Source: Mucilaginibacter sp. MD40
Lineage (GTDB): Bacteria > Bacteroidota > Bacteroidia > Sphingobacteriales > Sphingobacteriaceae
DNA length: 64,000 nt
Reading direction: 5' to 3'
Assembly (NCBI RefSeq): GCF_002288635.1
Contig: NZ_NRSW01000001.1
Location: 4,109,004-4,173,003 of the forward strand
This document shows, one piece after another, positions 52,016 to 60,797 of the stretch. Both the position numbers and the translations under genes were made by a program. Numbering within the stretch: the stretch's first letter is position 1; the number at the start of each line of letters is the position of its first letter. The notes beneath the pieces were generated by a model, which searched no databases, was not told where the DNA came from, and saw only the letters and a list, made by a program, of their open reading frames with translations.

Positions 52016-53008
52016 ATGATCGCTCATATTTTTAAAAAACCTTCCAGGGTATTTGCCGGCGTAAAATACAATACGAATAAAGTTGACCGGAATACCGGGG
52101 AGCTGATGCTGATCGCTAACTTCGGAATACTTCAGGCGCTAAACAACCCGCGGCCGCAGGACCTGGTCAACTACCTGCTCATGGTATCCGCGCAAAAAAA
52201 AGGCATTAAAAACACGCAGTTTCATGCAACGATCTCCGCCCGTGGCCGCAATTATAACAAGCAGGAATTAACAAAAGCTGCTGTAATGTGGTTAAAGGAA
52301 ATGAAATATGGCGATCAGCCTTATCTCATCGTCTTTCACAAAGATACGGATAACAATCACGTGCATATTGTGAGTTCGCGTGTCGGAAAGGATGGCAAAC
52401 AGGTAGACCGGGATTATGAACAGGTCAGAGCGGTCAGAAATATCAACAAGGTATTGGGCTACACTTTCGCCATGCAGTACCGCTTTAGTACCAAAGCACA
52501 GTTTTATCTCATCCTGGAGAACCAGGGTTATCTCGGCAGGGATTACGTCGAGGAAGAAAAATTACAGAAAAAGCTTAATGCCTTTATGCCTGATAAGGTA
52601 AGGATAGCCGAGATTCGAGACCTTTTCAATGACCTCAAGTCTGACCCGAACTTTGTGAAAATGATGCGGGTAAACTATCAGCTTGATCTTGTTTTTCATT
52701 CCTCCGAAGGTAAAAAGCCTTACGGTTATTCGGTCATAGATCATGCCACCAAACAGGTATTCAAAGGAAGCGAGATCCTCAACCTCAAGTACCTGCTTAA
52801 TGAAAACATCAAAACTGAAAATAATTACCAACCTCGAAGCATCGAACTGAATGATTATTTAGCCGAAAATGCGATCACTTATTATTCAGAATACGCGCCG
52901 GAGCCCGTGCATATAAGCCCTGTGATGATCGCCGACGATGTCGATGACCAGCAGGTACTGGGGATGAAACGCCGCCGGCAAAAGAAGGCCAGGACAAATA
53001 CCCGTTAA
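52016..53008 (+). CDS. MobA/VirD2-type relaxase
   Basis: ATG 52016 gives 330 aa (52004 is an alternative). The HUH-type nuclease core is clear: N-terminal AGVKYNTNK, then the three-His motif LIVFHKDTDNNHVHIVSSRV near residues 100-120. The protein nicks one strand at oriT and stays attached to its 5' end. Helical and basic C-terminal parts end in KRRRQKKAR. It follows the 8-bp array directly and precedes TraA by 78 bp. Confidence 0.93.
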   Translation: MIAHIFKKPSRVFAGVKYNTNKVDRNTGELMLIANFGILQALNNPRPQDLVNYLLMVSAQKKGIKNTQFHATISARGRNYNKQELTKAAVMWLKEMKYGDQPYLIVFHKDTDNNHVHIVSSRVGKDGKQVDRDYEQVRAVRNINKVLGYTFAMQYRFSTKAQFYLILENQGYLGRDYVEEEKLQKKLNAFMPDKVRIAEIRDLFNDLKSDPNFVKMMRVNYQLDLVFHSSEGKKPYGYSVIDHATKQVFKGSEILNLKYLLNENIKTENNYQPRSIELNDYLAENAITYYSEYAPEPVHISPVMIADDVDDQQVLGMKRRRQKKARTNTR

Positions 53009-53086
53009 GAAGCTGGCAATACGGTTTGGTTCGCCATTCATAATGGCTCTCTATCATCTTTAAACTAATAACTCCATTGCAAAATT

Positions 53087-53713
53087 ATGATCTGTTTATA
53101 TGGCAACCAAAAAGGCGGCGTCGGAAAAAGTACGCTCACCGTTTTATCCGCGAATTACCTGAGCCTGGCTAAAGATTGGCCCGTGACCATCATTGACATG
53201 GATTACCAGCAATCCATTTCACAGAAATTTGAAAAGGCCAAGGTGCTTGAAAATGATGAGCCCTATGATGTATTACCGGCAACCCTGGAAAACTTCCCGA
53301 TGCTGGCCAATGTCCTGACCAAAAATAAGAAGGATGTTGTACTTATCGACCTGCCGGGTAAATTGGATGATGACGGGTTGATCCCCGTCTTTAGATACGC
53401 CGACCTGGTGATTTGTCCTTTTGCCTATGATGAATTCACTTTTGAATCGACGGTATTGTTTACGGTGGTTCTTGAAAAGGTAAACCCAAACGTGCAGGTG
53501 TTTTTTATCCCTAATCGGATCAAAGCCAATGTAAAATTTGAGATCATGAGTGAGGTCAACGAACAGCTGTCAAAATTTGGCACCATCACCGCAGCCATCC
53601 CGGACCGCATCGACTTTCAACGGATCACCACCTTTCAAACGCCCTTATCGCTTTACGGCGTGATCACCCCGGTATTCGAACAAATATTTGCCGACCGCTT
53701 ATGGAAAAAATGA
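53087..53713 (+). CDS. traA: ParA-family ATPase, conjugation protein TraA
   Basis: The 208-aa protein has the deviant Walker A motif GNQKGGVGKSTLTV near residues 6-19, the Asp of Walker A' in IIDMDYQQS and the Walker B DLPGK. In Bacteroides-type elements this ParA-like gene heads the tra operon. It may position the relaxosome or the element. Its stop overlaps the next start (ATGA). Confidence 0.92.
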   Translation: MICLYGNQKGGVGKSTLTVLSANYLSLAKDWPVTIIDMDYQQSISQKFEKAKVLENDEPYDVLPATLENFPMLANVLTKNKKDVVLIDLPGKLDDDGLIPVFRYADLVICPFAYDEFTFESTVLFTVVLEKVNPNVQVFFIPNRIKANVKFEIMSEVNEQLSKFGTITAAIPDRIDFQRITTFQTPLSLYGVITPVFEQIFADRLWKK

Positions 53714-54060
53714 AAACCTTAGCCGACCAGCTGCGCGAGCAAATGAGCAAGCCTGCCGACAAGTTGACAAAAGAAGTCAGGATTACCGGGTCAAAGAAAT
53801 CAAAAACGACGGCCAAGAAAGCGGCAAAAACAACAGAGGTCGCCATTCTCACCGCTTTGATCGGCTATGATAACAGCGGCAACAAAAGCATGGTGCACGC
53901 CAGGTTCGATAAGCAGACGGTAGATGTCATGAATAAATTCAAAATGGCTACGGGTATCGAGGTCACGAAGTTCGTCTCGTTTGCGGTTAAACATTTTCTG
54001 GAAACCTATCCTGAACTCAAAACGATTATCAAAGAATACATTCAAAATACTGACTTATGA
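53710..54060 (+). CDS. TraB-like protein, copy 1
   Basis: From ATG 53710 (overlapping the TraA stop) the protein is 116 aa (an in-frame start at 53701 adds three residues). A basic linker precedes a C-terminal domain MVHARFDKQTVDVMNKFKMA, VTKFVSFAVKHFLETYPELK, the ribbon-helix-helix-like fold of DUF3408/TraB proteins. It is paralogous to the next gene. It probably binds DNA with TraA. Confidence 0.82.
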   Translation: MKTLADQLREQMSKPADKLTKEVRITGSKKSKTTAKKAAKTTEVAILTALIGYDNSGNKSMVHARFDKQTVDVMNKFKMATGIEVTKFVSFAVKHFLETYPELKTIIKEYIQNTDL

Positions 54061-54461
54061 ATTTAACAAAAGTCTCTGCTTTACTGGTTGGCGGCTTACT
54101 GACCCGCTATGCGTTCCGCAGGTGGCAAGACCATTTGAACCGGACTCAAAAGACCGTTGGGTCAACCTGCTTTATGTTGAATAAGTCGGTGGCACCTGTG
54201 CAATCAATCCATAAAAGTGCTAATGATCAGGTGCCTGATCGCGGCATCAAAAAAGCACTTTTTGCCTATGACACCAGCGATCACAAAACGCTGATGCATG
54301 TAAGGTTCGACCGGCAAACGGTCGATACGCTTAACAAGTTCAAACTGGCTACCGGTGTGGACATGTCCAAGTTTGTGGCTTTTTCCGTCAGGCATCTTTT
54401 GGATACCAATCCCGATTTTAAAAACATCATTAATAACTATTTAAACAGAACCCAATTATGA
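54057..54461 (+). CDS. TraB-like protein, copy 2
   Basis: The 134-aa protein has the same C-terminal domain as the previous gene: LMHVRFDRQTVDTLNKFKLA, MSKFVAFSVRHLLDTNPDFK. The N-terminal half is different and longer, with a basic RYAFRRWQDHLNRTQK. Start and stop overlap both neighbours (ATGA), so translation is coupled. The two copies suggest a duplicated partitioning or DNA-binding function. Confidence 0.82.
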   Translation: MNLTKVSALLVGGLLTRYAFRRWQDHLNRTQKTVGSTCFMLNKSVAPVQSIHKSANDQVPDRGIKKALFAYDTSDHKTLMHVRFDRQTVDTLNKFKLATGVDMSKFVAFSVRHLLDTNPDFKNIINNYLNRTQL

Positions 54462-54742
54462 CCTGGATGAAATTCGCCTTGTGGCTGCTTGGAATTTATA
54501 GTACCTATTATGCTGCCCTGATCCTTTGGGACTACCTGCGACTAAGTCGCGGCGAACCCGCAAACGATAAACATGAACTCACCTTTGTGGAGGACATTGA
54601 GCCCGTAAAATCATATTTCGAAGAAATAGTCGGGTCCGGCAAGGAATCGCCGGTCGCCTTTTCGGGGGGTGTCAGCCTTAAGCAGCTTTTTAATCTCGCC
54701 CGTGAAGAATCGGTCGAGTACATCAAATCTGTAAGCTTTTAA
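54458..54742 (+). CDS. Small membrane protein, TraD-like position
   Basis: The 94-aa protein has an N-terminal transmembrane helix (MTWMKFALWLLGIYSTYYAA) and a short cytoplasmic or periplasmic acidic part. It occupies the slot of TraD in Bacteroides-type operons. Sequence alone does not prove this. It ends 4 bp before the first DUF4134 gene. Confidence 0.65.
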   Translation: MTWMKFALWLLGIYSTYYAALILWDYLRLSRGEPANDKHELTFVEDIEPVKSYFEEIVGSGKESPVAFSGGVSLKQLFNLAREESVEYIKSVSF

Positions 54743-54746
54743 AAGC

Positions 54747-55037
54747 ATGAAATTTTTACTGTCTGTTGGTTGCTGCCTGTTAACGGAGGTAACTTTTGCC
54801 CAACCCGGCATTGCCGAAATGCAGCAGGCCAAGCAAGACCTTTCAAGGTCGTTCTTTTCCGCCTTTGACTGTTGCATGGTGCTGGCCGTCCTTTTCGGCC
54901 TCTTTGGCGGACTGAGGATATACCACAACTGGCAAATGGGCAAAGACCATATCGATTCGGCCGTTGCCGGCTGGTTCTTTGCTTCGTTTTTTATGATCCT
55001 TGCGGGTCCTTTCCTGCGGGCATTGTTCGGAATCTGA
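54747..55037 (+). CDS. DUF4134 (TraE-like) pilin-like membrane protein, copy 1
   Basis: The 96-aa protein has a signal-like start (MKFLLSVGCCLLTEVTFAQ) and two hydrophobic segments with VLAVLFGLFGGLRIYHNW and FMILAGPFLRALFGI. That is the DUF4134/TraE pattern of Bacteroides conjugation, small VirB2-like inner-membrane proteins. A second copy follows after 228 bp. Confidence 0.82.
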   Translation: MKFLLSVGCCLLTEVTFAQPGIAEMQQAKQDLSRSFFSAFDCCMVLAVLFGLFGGLRIYHNWQMGKDHIDSAVAGWFFASFFMILAGPFLRALFGI

Positions 55038-55264
55038 ATGCCTGTTTTTTATTGTTGCTTCCTCCCGGAAGCCATAAAAGATTCCTGTCTTAACCTTCTT
55101 CAATTTACACATCCTTATAGGATTTGTCAGGCAGTCTTTAAACTGCCACCCTAATGGGTGAAATAATCGGGGCGTTGTTCGTGATCTGAACGCTCTTTTA
55201 GCATAACCGGCCTGCACTCAGCAGGCTCTAAAAGATCTCCGCCTTTATTTTTTCTCCAAAATTA

Positions 55265-55570
55265 ATGTTCTCAAAAACAAAAAAGTTATGGGCTTCAGCC
55301 GTATTGCTGGCGCTATCCATTCCTGTGTTCGCTCAAAGCGGGGTTAACGGCCTGAACACAGCAACCTCCACCTTAAAAACCTATGTGGCACCCGTAACCA
55401 ATATTACATTGGTGATCGGTGGCATCGTTGGTATCGTAGGTGCCATCCGGGTCTACTCCAAGTGGAATTCGGGTGACCAAGATATCAATAAAGAATTGAT
55501 GGGCTGGGGCGGCTCCTGCGTCTTCCTTGTCGTTTCCGCGTTGATCATCAAAGCGTTCTTCGGCTTGTAA
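55265..55570 (+). CDS. traE: DUF4134 (TraE) membrane protein, copy 2
   Basis: The 101-aa protein has a signal peptide (LWASAVLLALSIPVFAQSG) and the DUF4134 core ITLVIGGIVGIVGAIRVYSK, DINKELMGWGGSCVFLVV, ending AFFGL. It is the better family match of the two copies and directly precedes TraF (2 bp gap). It likely forms part of the mating-pair channel or pilus. Confidence 0.9.
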   Translation: MFSKTKKLWASAVLLALSIPVFAQSGVNGLNTATSTLKTYVAPVTNITLVIGGIVGIVGAIRVYSKWNSGDQDINKELMGWGGSCVFLVVSALIIKAFFGL

Positions 55571-55572
55571 TT

Positions 55573-55860
55573 ATGGCCAGGAAGTATCCTGTTTATAAGG
55601 GGCTCCAACGGCCCCTTATATTCAAGGGGTTTAAAGGCAAGTTCATCTATTGGGGAATTGCCTCCCTCTTAACCGGTCTGGTTTTCGGCGCGTTGACGAT
55701 GTCATTAGTCAATATGTGGCTTGGCGCCATGGTATTGATCGGCTTTATTGTCGGTGGTTTGCTTTTTACCGCCAGCAAACAAAAAGGCGGCCTGCATTCT
55801 AAAAGCCGCACCTCAAACATTTACATCCTTAATCATTATGGCCGTAAAAACCTTGTTTAA
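55573..55860 (+). CDS. traF: DUF4133 (TraF) membrane protein
   Basis: The 95-aa protein has the DUF4133 pattern: YKGLQRPLIFKGFKGKFIYW, two transmembrane helices and a basic tail (SKSRTSNIYILNHYGRK). This corresponds to VirB3-like proteins in type IV secretion. Its last 23 bp overlap the TraG start, showing coupled translation. Confidence 0.9.
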   Translation: MARKYPVYKGLQRPLIFKGFKGKFIYWGIASLLTGLVFGALTMSLVNMWLGAMVLIGFIVGGLLFTASKQKGGLHSKSRTSNIYILNHYGRKNLV

Positions 55861-58261
55861 CATTCCCTATGCGGGCGTGGATAAAGATGGGGAATACGAC
55901 CTGCTCATCGGACTGAATGGCGAATGCTCCGTGGTCATCCAATTGATAAACCCGGTCATCCGTTATTCCGCTTATCCTGCAGGCTACGAAGAATTTCACC
56001 ATCTGCTCAATAATGTAATCAAGATCCTAGGTGATGGTTATCTTCTGCAAAAACAAGATATCATTAGCCGATCACCTTATAAAGGTCCACCTGCCAGCGA
56101 ATATCTCCAAAAGAAGTATAATGCCCACTTCAATGGACGGGAATGCCTGCAGGTTGTCACTTATTTAACTGTTACACGCCAAGTAAAGAAAGGGGCATTT
56201 TATGTATACGATGCCCGGATACTGCGGGATTTCAGGCAAGCGATCGGCAAGGTATTAGACGTGCTTCCTTCAGCAAGCACACTAAGCGAGGGGCAGCTCA
56301 ACCGCTTGATCTTACAGCTGCTCAGTATGGACTTTGGCAGGTCCAATATCGTTTTGAACAACCTGTCCCCATCCGATACAGAGATCAGGATCGGTGACCG
56401 ATCGATACGCAATATCAGCCTGGTCAATATTGACAGCATCGATCTTCCCGCCGATGTTTCTACCCATATAGAATTGAACGACAAGGAAAGTATGCGTGGG
56501 TTCCCGGTTGATTTCCTGTCCTTTCTCTTTAAGGTACCCGGCGTGGAGGTAATCGTTTATAACCAGGTCATTGAAATACCAAATCAGGTCGTAACACTCC
56601 GCAAGCTGGAGCAGAAAAAGAAACGGCATGCAGGTATCCCTGATCCGGCAAACCAACTATGTGTCGAAGACATCGACCAGCTTTTGAATGACGTCGCCCG
56701 TGAGAACCAGTTACTGGTTAATTGCCACTTTAATATTCTGGTATCAGCACCGCATAACGCGATTCAAAAGGCGGTCAATTTTATAGAAAGCTCCCTCTTT
56801 CAGTTAGGGATTATCCCGAGCAAAAACGCTTATAACCAACTGGAGCTATTTCGCACAGCCTTACCCGGCAATGGTGTAGAATTAAAAGAATACGATTGGT
56901 TCCTGACCACCTGTGATGCCGCGATCTGCTTTTTTTTTAAGGAGTCTCTGCCAAGGGATGAACCCTCCGATTTTTTGCTGCGGTTTACCGACCGCCAGGG
57001 CATTCCAGTTGGCATGGATCCCGCTGACCTGCCGCTTCGAACAGGTCGCATCAATAACCGGAATAAGTTTGTTTTAGGACCCAGCGGTTCGGGGAAAAGT
57101 TTCTTTATGAATGCCATGATCGAGCAATACATGCTCTACAATATGGATATGGTCATCGTAGACACGGGGCACTCATACTCAGGACTTTGTTCTTATTACC
57201 AGGGAAAATACATCACCTACACGGACAAAAACCCGATCACGATGAACCCTTTCCGTATTACCGAAGCGGAATACAACATTGAAAAAAAGGACTTCCTCTG
57301 CACGCTGATCGGTGTGACCTGGAAGGGTGCCGAAGGAACGCTAAGCCCCGTTGAACGGGATGTGGTCGCCAATGTAATCTCGGCTTATTACAGCAAATTC
57401 TTCGCTGAAGATGGTGATTTAAGCTTCAATAGCTTTTATGAATTCGCTTTGGAGAAGATCCCTGAAATCAAGGTCGAAGAAAAGATCATGTTTGATTTCG
57501 ACGAGTTCCGTTATGTTCTGAAAAAGTTCTATAAGGGCGGTGAGTTTGCCCCCATTTTAAATAAGGACGCTGATAAATCTTTATTCTCGGAACGCTTCAT
57601 CGTCTTTGAAATTGATTCCATCAAGGAGAACAGGACCCTCTTTCCAATTACGACCCTAATTATTATGGATGTATTCATCCAAAAGATGCGGTACCGGTCC
57701 GACAGGCGAAAAGCCCTGGTGGTCGAGGAAGCATGGAAGGCCATTGCCAGCCCATTGATGGCCGGTTATCTTTTGTACCTCTACAAAACTGTTAGAAAAT
57801 TTTGGGGTGAGGCAATTGTAGTTACCCAGGAACTCGGGGATATTATTGGAAATGCGGTAGTTAAAGATAGTATCATTAACAACTCGGATACCATCTGCCT
57901 GCTTGACCAAACCAAGTTCAAAGACAACTATAATGATATAGCCGCATTGCTTTCCATCAATGAAACCGAGCGAAGAAAGATATTTACGATCAACCAGCTG
58001 GATAATACCGAAAATCGCGGCCGGTTTAAGGAGGTGTATATCCGTCGCGGGGCAGTTGGTGAAGTTTACGGTGTTGAAGTTTCGCTTCAGCAATACCTTA
58101 CTTACACCACCGAAAAACCGGAAAAAACTGCGGTAGAAAGTTATACGGATCGCTTCGGTTCTTACCAGGACGGTCTGGATGCCTTTGTCCGGGATTTTGA
58201 CGAAAGCGGCAAGTCTTTGCCTGCTTTTATTTCACAGGTTAATCAAAACCAGCAATCATGA
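55838..58261 (+). CDS. traG: VirB4-type conjugation ATPase TraG
   Basis: ATG 55838 is preferred to the 55748 start in TraF; the protein is then 807 aa. The N-terminal domain begins NIPYAGVDKDGEYDL. The AAA core has Walker A FVLGPSGSGKSFFMNAM near residue 410, the Walker B-like hydrophobic strand followed by VVEEAWKAIASP and the QELGDI motif. It powers DNA and pilus assembly through the T4SS. It overlaps TraF and the next gene. Confidence 0.94.
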   Translation: MAVKTLFNIPYAGVDKDGEYDLLIGLNGECSVVIQLINPVIRYSAYPAGYEEFHHLLNNVIKILGDGYLLQKQDIISRSPYKGPPASEYLQKKYNAHFNGRECLQVVTYLTVTRQVKKGAFYVYDARILRDFRQAIGKVLDVLPSASTLSEGQLNRLILQLLSMDFGRSNIVLNNLSPSDTEIRIGDRSIRNISLVNIDSIDLPADVSTHIELNDKESMRGFPVDFLSFLFKVPGVEVIVYNQVIEIPNQVVTLRKLEQKKKRHAGIPDPANQLCVEDIDQLLNDVARENQLLVNCHFNILVSAPHNAIQKAVNFIESSLFQLGIIPSKNAYNQLELFRTALPGNGVELKEYDWFLTTCDAAICFFFKESLPRDEPSDFLLRFTDRQGIPVGMDPADLPLRTGRINNRNKFVLGPSGSGKSFFMNAMIEQYMLYNMDMVIVDTGHSYSGLCSYYQGKYITYTDKNPITMNPFRITEAEYNIEKKDFLCTLIGVTWKGAEGTLSPVERDVVANVISAYYSKFFAEDGDLSFNSFYEFALEKIPEIKVEEKIMFDFDEFRYVLKKFYKGGEFAPILNKDADKSLFSERFIVFEIDSIKENRTLFPITTLIIMDVFIQKMRYRSDRRKALVVEEAWKAIASPLMAGYLLYLYKTVRKFWGEAIVVTQELGDIIGNAVVKDSIINNSDTICLLDQTKFKDNYNDIAALLSINETERRKIFTINQLDNTENRGRFKEVYIRRGAVGEVYGVEVSLQQYLTYTTEKPEKTAVESYTDRFGSYQDGLDAFVRDFDESGKSLPAFISQVNQNQQS

Positions 58262-58941
58262 ATATCAAATTTATCGCAAGATCTCTATTCCTTTACATGT
58301 TTCTGACCCTAACCGTTGGTCATTCCTTCGCACAGACGTTAACTGTTGATCCACTCGTATCTGGTGCGATCGCCATCAATGCCGGCGTTATCAACGGTCA
58401 GCTGAATACCACTAATAATAAACTGGACCTGATACAAAAAGGCCAGCTCGCCGTTACCGGCCAGCTCGTTATCGTCAATAACCTGCAAAATAAGATCTAT
58501 CAAGGCCTGAGTCAGGTCGCATCCGTGATCAATAACCTGAACACGGTAAAGGAGATCGCACAATGCGGCGTCGATATTATAGGCGACGTCGAGGAATCTG
58601 TCAGGCTGGCTAAATCCAACCCGGCACTGTTACTGTTTGCAGAGCGAGGCGCAAGGGATTTTCAAACAAGGGCGACAACCCTCGCCGCCGAGGTCAGCGC
58701 CTTTGTCCTGCAAGGGGGAACCAAAAATCTCATGGATTCCGGCGAGCGGGGCAAGCTGCTCAATCATATTGCCGATGAGATGCGTATCCTGCGTGGAATC
58801 GCCTATGGCATGAGCCGGGCCATGTACTGGGCAAAGATCAACGGCATTTTTCGTTCGCTCAATCCCTGGGCAGAATGGCAAAACCAGGATGTCAGGATCG
58901 CCAATGATGTAATAACGAATGCTAAATACCTGAGACAATGA
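58258..58941 (+). CDS. Secreted conjugation protein, paralogue 1 of 3
   Basis: The 227-aa protein has a signal peptide (LFLYMFLTLTVGHSFAQ), a helical body (NAGVINGQLNTTNNKLDLIQ, LSQVASVINNLNTVKEI) and the end IANDVITNAKYLRQ. The two proteins at 59470 and 60132 share the ending 'EIIQNAKYL' and the general layout, so all three are paralogues. It is probably a periplasmic component of the mating apparatus, akin to TraI/DUF4141-type proteins. It overlaps TraG. Confidence 0.75.
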   Translation: MNIKFIARSLFLYMFLTLTVGHSFAQTLTVDPLVSGAIAINAGVINGQLNTTNNKLDLIQKGQLAVTGQLVIVNNLQNKIYQGLSQVASVINNLNTVKEIAQCGVDIIGDVEESVRLAKSNPALLLFAERGARDFQTRATTLAAEVSAFVLQGGTKNLMDSGERGKLLNHIADEMRILRGIAYGMSRAMYWAKINGIFRSLNPWAEWQNQDVRIANDVITNAKYLRQ

Positions 58942-59459
58942 AGTATGAACTATTCATGATCTGTCCGCCTTGGAGACAATACAGAACTTATAAAAGATAT
59001 CAACAGGTACTGACCGATAGTATTCCTGCCCGGATGTGGCGGGCATTGCGGGCCTTTAACTTTATGGAATCATGTTTGGCCGAACTGGCCTCAAAAGAAC
59101 ATGTTATTGTGGTTTGGGTCACTGATAAATTTACCGAAGAATGCCGGGAATACCTGGCAGGCCTAGGTTATCAGTATGACACCTTTCTTCTATGGAAACG
59201 GGCAAAATGGAAGCGAGGCGATACAAAGGCGGTTTTTGAATATCTGATGGTGTTTCAAAAAGATGGGTACAAAGTACCTGCTACTGATTTTCCAGCCCCT
59301 TTAAAAGCACCCTTTTTAGGCAAAGTAAAGTTTCGGGGCCAAAAGCCGGATGACGCATATGCCATGATCGAAGCATTATATCCCACCCGGTCGAAGGTAC
59401 AGATATTCGGCACCTGCCATCGTCCGGGCTGGGACATTTTTCAACGTAATGACACTTAA
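58938..59459 (+). CDS. MT-A70-like methyltransferase with altered DPPW motif
   Basis: The 173-aa protein resembles the MT-A70 adenine N6-methyltransferases. The family catalytic DPPW is CPPW here (MICPPWRQ, residues 8-15). Further on it has VIVVWVTDKFTEECREYL, TFLLWKRAKWKRGD and the C-terminal KPDDAYAMIEALYP, HRPGWD. The Cys substitution questions catalysis. It lies between two tra paralogues with an ATGA overlap at its start, so it is built into the operon rather than inserted at random. It may modify element DNA to evade restriction. Confidence 0.78.
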   Translation: MKYELFMICPPWRQYRTYKRYQQVLTDSIPARMWRALRAFNFMESCLAELASKEHVIVVWVTDKFTEECREYLAGLGYQYDTFLLWKRAKWKRGDTKAVFEYLMVFQKDGYKVPATDFPAPLKAPFLGKVKFRGQKPDDAYAMIEALYPTRSKVQIFGTCHRPGWDIFQRNDT

Positions 59460-59469
59460 TCTATTATTT

Positions 59470-60135
59470 ATGAAAAATATTATTGCCATTTTTCTCATAT
59501 GGGCAGGCTTCAGCTTTTCCGCTTTCGCCCAGCAAAAAATACTGAATATTCCGGCACTGCATCAATTGGTGAACGAATCGGAATCAGAAAACAAACTACA
59601 GGTGAAAGCTAAAAACCAACAGGGTCTGGCTACCTCGAATGAACAGGCGAACCTGACCTTACTGGAAAAGACGAAATCGATGTACCGGACCTTGCAGCAG
59701 AGATACAATACTTTAGGAGCCGCTATCAATATCGCGGAGATAGGCATCTATGCGACACCGATGGTAGAACGTATCGTGAGCAACCAGGCGCAGATCGTTC
59801 AGTTGGCTCAGAAAAATCCCGCATTAATTGCGATTGGTTATCAGTCTGCGTTGCAATTCACTTCCCAGGCAAAAAGCCTCGTAGCTTATGTAACAGGACT
59901 CACGCTTTCGCTTGGCGATATAAACCAGATGAGGGCATCCGACCGGAAAATGCTGTTCGACTACGTGATCTCCGAATTAAGTAGCATCCAGGATCTGTCG
60001 GGAAATATGCTGAACATGATGCAATATTCCAGCCTGGGTTCACTGTTAAAGGCGGCAAACCCCTTTCAGAATTTTATTGACGCCGATAAGGCTATCGGTC
60101 GCGAGATCATTCAAAACGCAAAATATTTAAAATGA
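59470..60135 (+). CDS. Secreted conjugation protein, paralogue 2 of 3
   Basis: ATG 59470 gives a clean signal peptide (MKNIIAIFLIWAGFSFSAFA) and a 221-aa protein; ATG 59449 lies in the previous gene. The body is helical, with LLEKTKSMYRTLQQRYNTLG and IAIGYQSALQFTSQAKSLVA, and the end REIIQNAKYLK matches the other two paralogues. Its stop overlaps the start of the third (ATGA). Confidence 0.75.
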   Translation: MKNIIAIFLIWAGFSFSAFAQQKILNIPALHQLVNESESENKLQVKAKNQQGLATSNEQANLTLLEKTKSMYRTLQQRYNTLGAAINIAEIGIYATPMVERIVSNQAQIVQLAQKNPALIAIGYQSALQFTSQAKSLVAYVTGLTLSLGDINQMRASDRKMLFDYVISELSSIQDLSGNMLNMMQYSSLGSLLKAANPFQNFIDADKAIGREIIQNAKYLK

Positions 60136-60797
60136 AATGGATTTTTATTATTCCGCTATTGCTCATACAATGTTACCGGGCAAAAGCACAGCAATATGTG
60201 ATCGACTACCAACACCTCATCGCGGTTTCACAGAATGCCGCTGTCAGGAGCAGTGCGGAGCTGACCCATGACCAATACCTGGGTAAGATCAATTCCAATA
60301 TCAATGACCTCAACACCAATGTTGGTTCCGTGGTATTGGCACAGACAATGATCTATGAAGGGCTTTCCAATGTGAACTCTGCTTTAAAGGATGGGTTGGC
60401 TGTTAAAAACATGGCAGTCATTATCGCTGATATGACCGGTTATATTAACCAGGCACTTGCCATGGCGAAGAACCAGCCCTACTTGTTATTATTTGCTGAA
60501 AGTATCGCTTCTGAAATGCGGGAGCGCTCGCTTGCTTTGGTTTCGGATGTGTCCGGTTATGTGCTTAAAGAAGGCAATAATGTATTAGCCGACTATAATG
60601 CGCGGGACCAGTTACTGCGCAAAGTCATCACGCAATTGCACATACTGGATGGGTTAGCCTATGGCACCTGGAAAGCGATGTATTGGGCGAAGGAACGCGG
60701 AGTGATTGCCTCGCTAAACCCCTTTGCAAATTTTATCAGTCAGGATACCCGCCTGGTCGGCGAGATCATTCAAAACGCAAAGTACTTACGACAATGA
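60132..60797 (+). CDS. Secreted conjugation protein, paralogue 3 of 3
   Basis: The 221-aa protein has a signal peptide (MKWIFIIPLLLIQCYRAKA) and a body close to that of paralogue 1: YLGKINSNINDLNTNVGSVV, LLFAESIASEMRERSLALVS, MYWAKERGVIASLNPFANF. It ends EIIQNAKYLRQ. Role as for its paralogues. Overlaps the next gene by ATGA. Confidence 0.75.
   Translation: MKWIFIIPLLLIQCYRAKAQQYVIDYQHLIAVSQNAAVRSSAELTHDQYLGKINSNINDLNTNVGSVVLAQTMIYEGLSNVNSALKDGLAVKNMAVIIADMTGYINQALAMAKNQPYLLLFAESIASEMRERSLALVSDVSGYVLKEGNNVLADYNARDQLLRKVITQLHILDGLAYGTWKAMYWAKERGVIASLNPFANFISQDTRLVGEIIQNAKYLRQ

Noticed and set aside
54843-55217. 124-codon minus-strand frame over DUF4134 copy 1
   Set aside because: Antisense to a clear tra gene, with no family features.
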